Shown: piece after piece, positions 6,548-8,658 of the stretch
Layout of the letters: the number at the start of each line of letters is the position of its first letter
How positions within the stretch are numbered: the first letter of the stretch is position 1
Source of the DNA: CAZIWJ01 sp964542855
GTDB taxonomy: Bacteria > Bacteroidota > Bacteroidia > Cytophagales > Cyclobacteriaceae
Assembly: GCA_964542855.1 (NCBI GenBank)
Contig: CAZIWJ010000150.1
Span: forward strand, 1 to 8,658
DNA: 8,658 bases
Direction of reading: 5' to 3'
The notes under the pieces: model-generated
The model's input: only the letters and a program-made list of their open reading frames with translations
Told to the model about the DNA's origin: nothing
Databases searched by the model: none
Program-made: the position numbers and the translations under genes

Positions 6548-7449
6548 GCCGATTGTTGTTGGGGAGAAACGGGTTCAATACATTTATAAGCATCTACCAG
6601 CATTTGAGTCAGGTAGCGCGGGTCTAACGACTTTTCTTCATCATCAGGTATCATCGGGTTATATCGAGAAACCTGCTTACTTTTCAGGGTAATGATAATA
6701 AATTTATCGTCTTCTTCAATCGTGAACTGCTCGTTACTTTCCTGTAGTTTTTTATACCGCTTTTTCGGCGCAGCCAGCTTTAGTCGTAAAGTGTGCTTAC
6801 TCTTGTATTTAGTTTTTCGTTTGTTTTTATGGTATTTAACTACTTTTCTTTCTCTTACCTGTTCTTCAACCGTGAATACAAGCAGTGACCCGTCTTTAAG
6901 CAGAATCTTTGCCGACAGCCAGGGCAGTTGAAAGTAATTATGGGTTTTTTTTTTCAAATGAGGTTCTGGCGGGGAATCAATCACCTCTTCATCTACTTTA
7001 TTTTCTTCCCGGGCAATTGGGTTCAGGTTGAGCGTCATTTCTATTTTTGCCCGTCGGGGTACTTTGTGGGAAAGCAGGTTGAGGGCAGGCATAATAAACA
7101 AGCGCAACTGGTTGCCGAGGTCGATGTCTTTAAAGGTTTTATAATAGTAATACGTTAAGCCCAAAGCACCGAGAGGCAGCAGTGAAATAATTAATCCCAC
7201 TACAAACCCTGCCGCGTTTATTGCAAAAATCAAGGTGAAGAAAGTAATAATACCTGAGGCAATAAAAGCAGTAGGGTACGATTTCCGGGCCTTGTCGGCA
7301 AAGCCATCCATCAGGGCCAGGTGTTTCAACAATCGATACCATTCTTTAACGGTGTACTTTCCATCCACCGTTCGCGATTCCAGGATGTTGCGTTCATCGT
7401 CGGTTAACTTTTGGTATATCTTGTGGGCTGTACGGGAGTTTTTAAACAT
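6544..7449 (-). CDS. Two-helix membrane protein of unknown function with basic cytoplasmic region
   Basis: This 301-residue protein is not recognised. A polar N-terminal part (1-57) contains TDDERNILESRTVDGKYT. Two adjacent hydrophobic segments at about 58-80 and 82-103 form a tight helical hairpin, which would place both termini on the same side, probably the cytoplasm. The region after the helices has a conserved-looking LLSHKVPRRAKIEM segment (125-138), an acidic/proline linker (148-164), a strand-like part (WLSAKILLKDGSLLVFTVEE, 177-196), a very Lys/Arg-rich stretch (about 199-235) and a last part with KFIIITLKSKQVSRYNP. A run of ten A encodes K166-K168. It lacks glycosyltransferase motifs. 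The start ATG overlaps the stop of the upstream glycosyltransferase by 8 nt (ATGTTTAA), and its stop overlaps the start of the acidic protein by 4 nt, so all are likely made together. Confidence 0.8.
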   Translation of the reverse strand: MFKNSRTAHKIYQKLTDDERNILESRTVDGKYTVKEWYRLLKHLALMDGFADKARKSYPTAFIASGIITFFTLIFAINAAGFVVGLIISLLPLGALGLTYYYYKTFKDIDLGNQLRLFIMPALNLLSHKVPRRAKIEMTLNLNPIAREENKVDEEVIDSPPEPHLKKKTHNYFQLPWLSAKILLKDGSLLVFTVEEQVRERKVVKYHKNKRKTKYKSKHTLRLKLAAPKKRYKKLQESNEQFTIEEDDKFIIITLKSKQVSRYNPMIPDDEEKSLDPRYLTQMLVDAYKCIEPVSPQQQSA

Positions 7450-8596
7450 GAAATGATTCCTTTAGTGAAGCGTATAACCTAAGTAGTTTATCGTTCTGTT
7501 TCGTCCATTCGCAACCGGCAATGGCTTTTTTTCTGCCTGCGATCCCCATTTTTATTGCTTCTTCGGGGTAATCGAGCAGTAAGCGCACCACCCTGGCCAG
7601 CTCGGCCGGTCGGTCGGCGGGAACCAGCCGTCCGTGCTGAAAGTCTTCCATCAGTTCCCGGACAACCGGTAAATCGGAAGCAATAACCGGGGTTCCACAG
7701 GCCATGGATTCGATGATTTTCAGCGGGCAGCAACCCTGCACCAGGTTGCGACGGTTTTCCTTTAGGGGCGCTAGCGAAGCAACCGCATGTTGAACCCAGC
7801 TCCAGAGTTCGGCTTTACTCATTCTGAACTTCCAGGTAACGCGGTTGTCCACGCCCAGTTTAGCGGCCAGCTTTTTATATGGCTTCACAAATCGTGTGCG
7901 GTGGGCAGCACACACCACCAGCTGTAAATCAGGAAAATCCTGCAGGTATTTAAGGGTTTTAAAAGCCGTATCTAGTCCCTGCCAGCGTTGCAGGGCGCCA
8001 AAATAAATAATATACTGTTTGGGAGCTCCGGCCGGACGGGGAGCCTGGTCGGGTATGTTTGTGCCGTTTTGTATCACTGTTACCCGTTCAAAGCCCCGGG
8101 AAGCCAGGTACTGCCGGGTAACGGCAGAAGGAACTACTATCGCATCGGCATGTTGCAGGCAGTAGGTTTCCAGGTGCTGAATTTTTTCCAACGTGCTGGT
8201 TGGCAGGTTGGGGTATCGAAAAGGGAGCTCAACGGAAGGCAGTCCGTTAACTTCAAAAACTTTTTTAGTCCCGGGGAGCTTTTCAATAATGGGCCAGCCG
8301 CTCCAGATGTCGCGGAAATGGGCCACTTCGGGGCAGGCTTCCTGCTGCAGGATGTGTTTTAACGATTGCGTGTAACCCAGCGCCCTTTGCAGGAAATTCA
8401 CTTCCTGCTGGTAGTACACCCGGTGTCGGGTTTGCGGGGGAAGTTCAGCGGGAAGCAGTTCTGCATTGCCGAGGGTATAAAGCAGTCCGCCCCGGAAGTG
8501 CCGAAAGAGGGTGCCGGCAAATTGTTCAATGTGGGTAGCAGATCCCTTGAAAGAGGGATAAACATCGTAAGCAGCATATAACGCCCGAAAATTCAT
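7442..8596 (-). CDS. GT4-type (group 1) glycosyltransferase, first gene of operon
   Basis: This 384-residue GT-B glycosyltransferase has no membrane segment and probably works at the inner side of the membrane. The N-terminal domain begins ALYAAYDVYPSFKGSATHIEQF, where KGSATHI (17-23) corresponds to the acceptor-side glycine loop. KVFEVNGLPSVEL (112-124) and VIQNGTNIP (174-182) lead into the donor domain, with YFGALQRWQGLDTAF (198-212), then PLKIIESMACGTPVIASDLP (291-310), whose E296 is the conserved acid of the donor site, and VVREL. The ATG at 8596 is chosen over an in-frame TTG at 8632 because the protein then begins directly at the first strand of the fold and the longer start overlaps a candidate promoter element. 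Its stop overlaps the next gene by 8 nt. Substrate is unknown; a polysaccharide or lipid-glycan pathway is the natural reading given the second GT4 and the GT28-like gene downstream. Confidence 0.88.
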   Translation of the reverse strand: MNFRALYAAYDVYPSFKGSATHIEQFAGTLFRHFRGGLLYTLGNAELLPAELPPQTRHRVYYQQEVNFLQRALGYTQSLKHILQQEACPEVAHFRDIWSGWPIIEKLPGTKKVFEVNGLPSVELPFRYPNLPTSTLEKIQHLETYCLQHADAIVVPSAVTRQYLASRGFERVTVIQNGTNIPDQAPRPAGAPKQYIIYFGALQRWQGLDTAFKTLKYLQDFPDLQLVVCAAHRTRFVKPYKKLAAKLGVDNRVTWKFRMSKAELWSWVQHAVASLAPLKENRRNLVQGCCPLKIIESMACGTPVIASDLPVVRELMEDFQHGRLVPADRPAELARVVRLLLDYPEEAIKMGIAGRKKAIAGCEWTKQNDKLLRLYASLKESFHV

Positions 8597-8629
8597 AAGG
8601 GTTAAATTGCCGAAAGCCGGTAAAATATG

Positions 8630-8654
8630 CAAATTAATTCACCAGTATAAGCAA
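8630..8654 (-). promoter_or_regulatory. Weak candidate promoter of the glycosyltransferase operon
   Basis: On the minus strand TTG (8654-8652) is followed after 14 nt by TTAATTTG (8637-8630), close to TAnnTTTG but with short spacing. It lies 34 nt before the ATG at 8596. The window ends just beyond, so elements further upstream are not visible. Confidence 0.28.
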
Positions 8655-8658
8655 AGCC

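Noticed and set aside
7988..8362. 124-codon plus-strand frame opposite the first glycosyltransferase gene
   Set aside because: It is antisense to a gene with clear GT4 motifs and has no family features.
1..8658. CRISPR array, tRNA, insertion sequence or phage genes
   Set aside because: I saw no regularly spaced repeats, cloverleaf, terminal repeats or transposase/integrase motifs in any part of the window.

Overview
The window looks like chromosomal DNA from a member of the Bacteroidota; I cannot place it further. The evidence is the gene content (MtaB, YtxJ, DUF2007 and DUF1573 as neighbours), signal peptides of the short type ending near A-Q or G-Q, almost no Shine-Dalgarno sequences in front of the starts, and A/T-rich upstream elements loosely like the TAnnTTTG -7 box of this phylum. 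Coding density is high. I see no tRNA, rRNA, CRISPR array, insertion sequence or integrase.

Left part (1-2836, plus strand): mtaB, which encodes the tRNA ms2t6A37 methylthiotransferase, is followed closely by ytxJ (a bacillithiol-linked monothiol thioredoxin-fold protein) and a small DUF2007 gene. Gaps of 17 and 20 nt suggest one transcript. A secreted DUF1573 protein follows after a 142-nt gap that holds an imperfect hairpin. A perfect 18-bp inverted repeat with a 4-nt loop (2797-2836) then sits between this gene and the convergent next one, and probably terminates both.

Middle (2881-4348, minus strand): one gene encodes a secreted protein with seven regularly spaced FG-GAP/VCBS-type Asp-rich loops, most likely a seven-bladed beta-propeller. 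Behind it lie about 360 bases with no recognisable gene.

Right part (4349-8658, minus strand): a tightly packed five-gene operon reads leftward from 8596. In order it encodes a GT4-type glycosyltransferase, a two-helix membrane protein with a very basic cytoplasmic region, a 61-residue very acidic protein, a second GT4-type glycosyltransferase, and a compact MurG/GT28-like predicted glycosyltransferase. Junctions are an 8-nt overlap, a 4-nt ATGA overlap, a 2-nt gap before a TTG start, and a 31-nt gap. Such packing suggests that the two unrecognised proteins work with the three glycosyltransferases, presumably in making a surface or secreted glycan. This operon is the least described part of the window. 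The pairing of a basic membrane protein with a coupled acidic miniprotein, and an A10 tract inside the membrane protein gene, are the points most worth testing.
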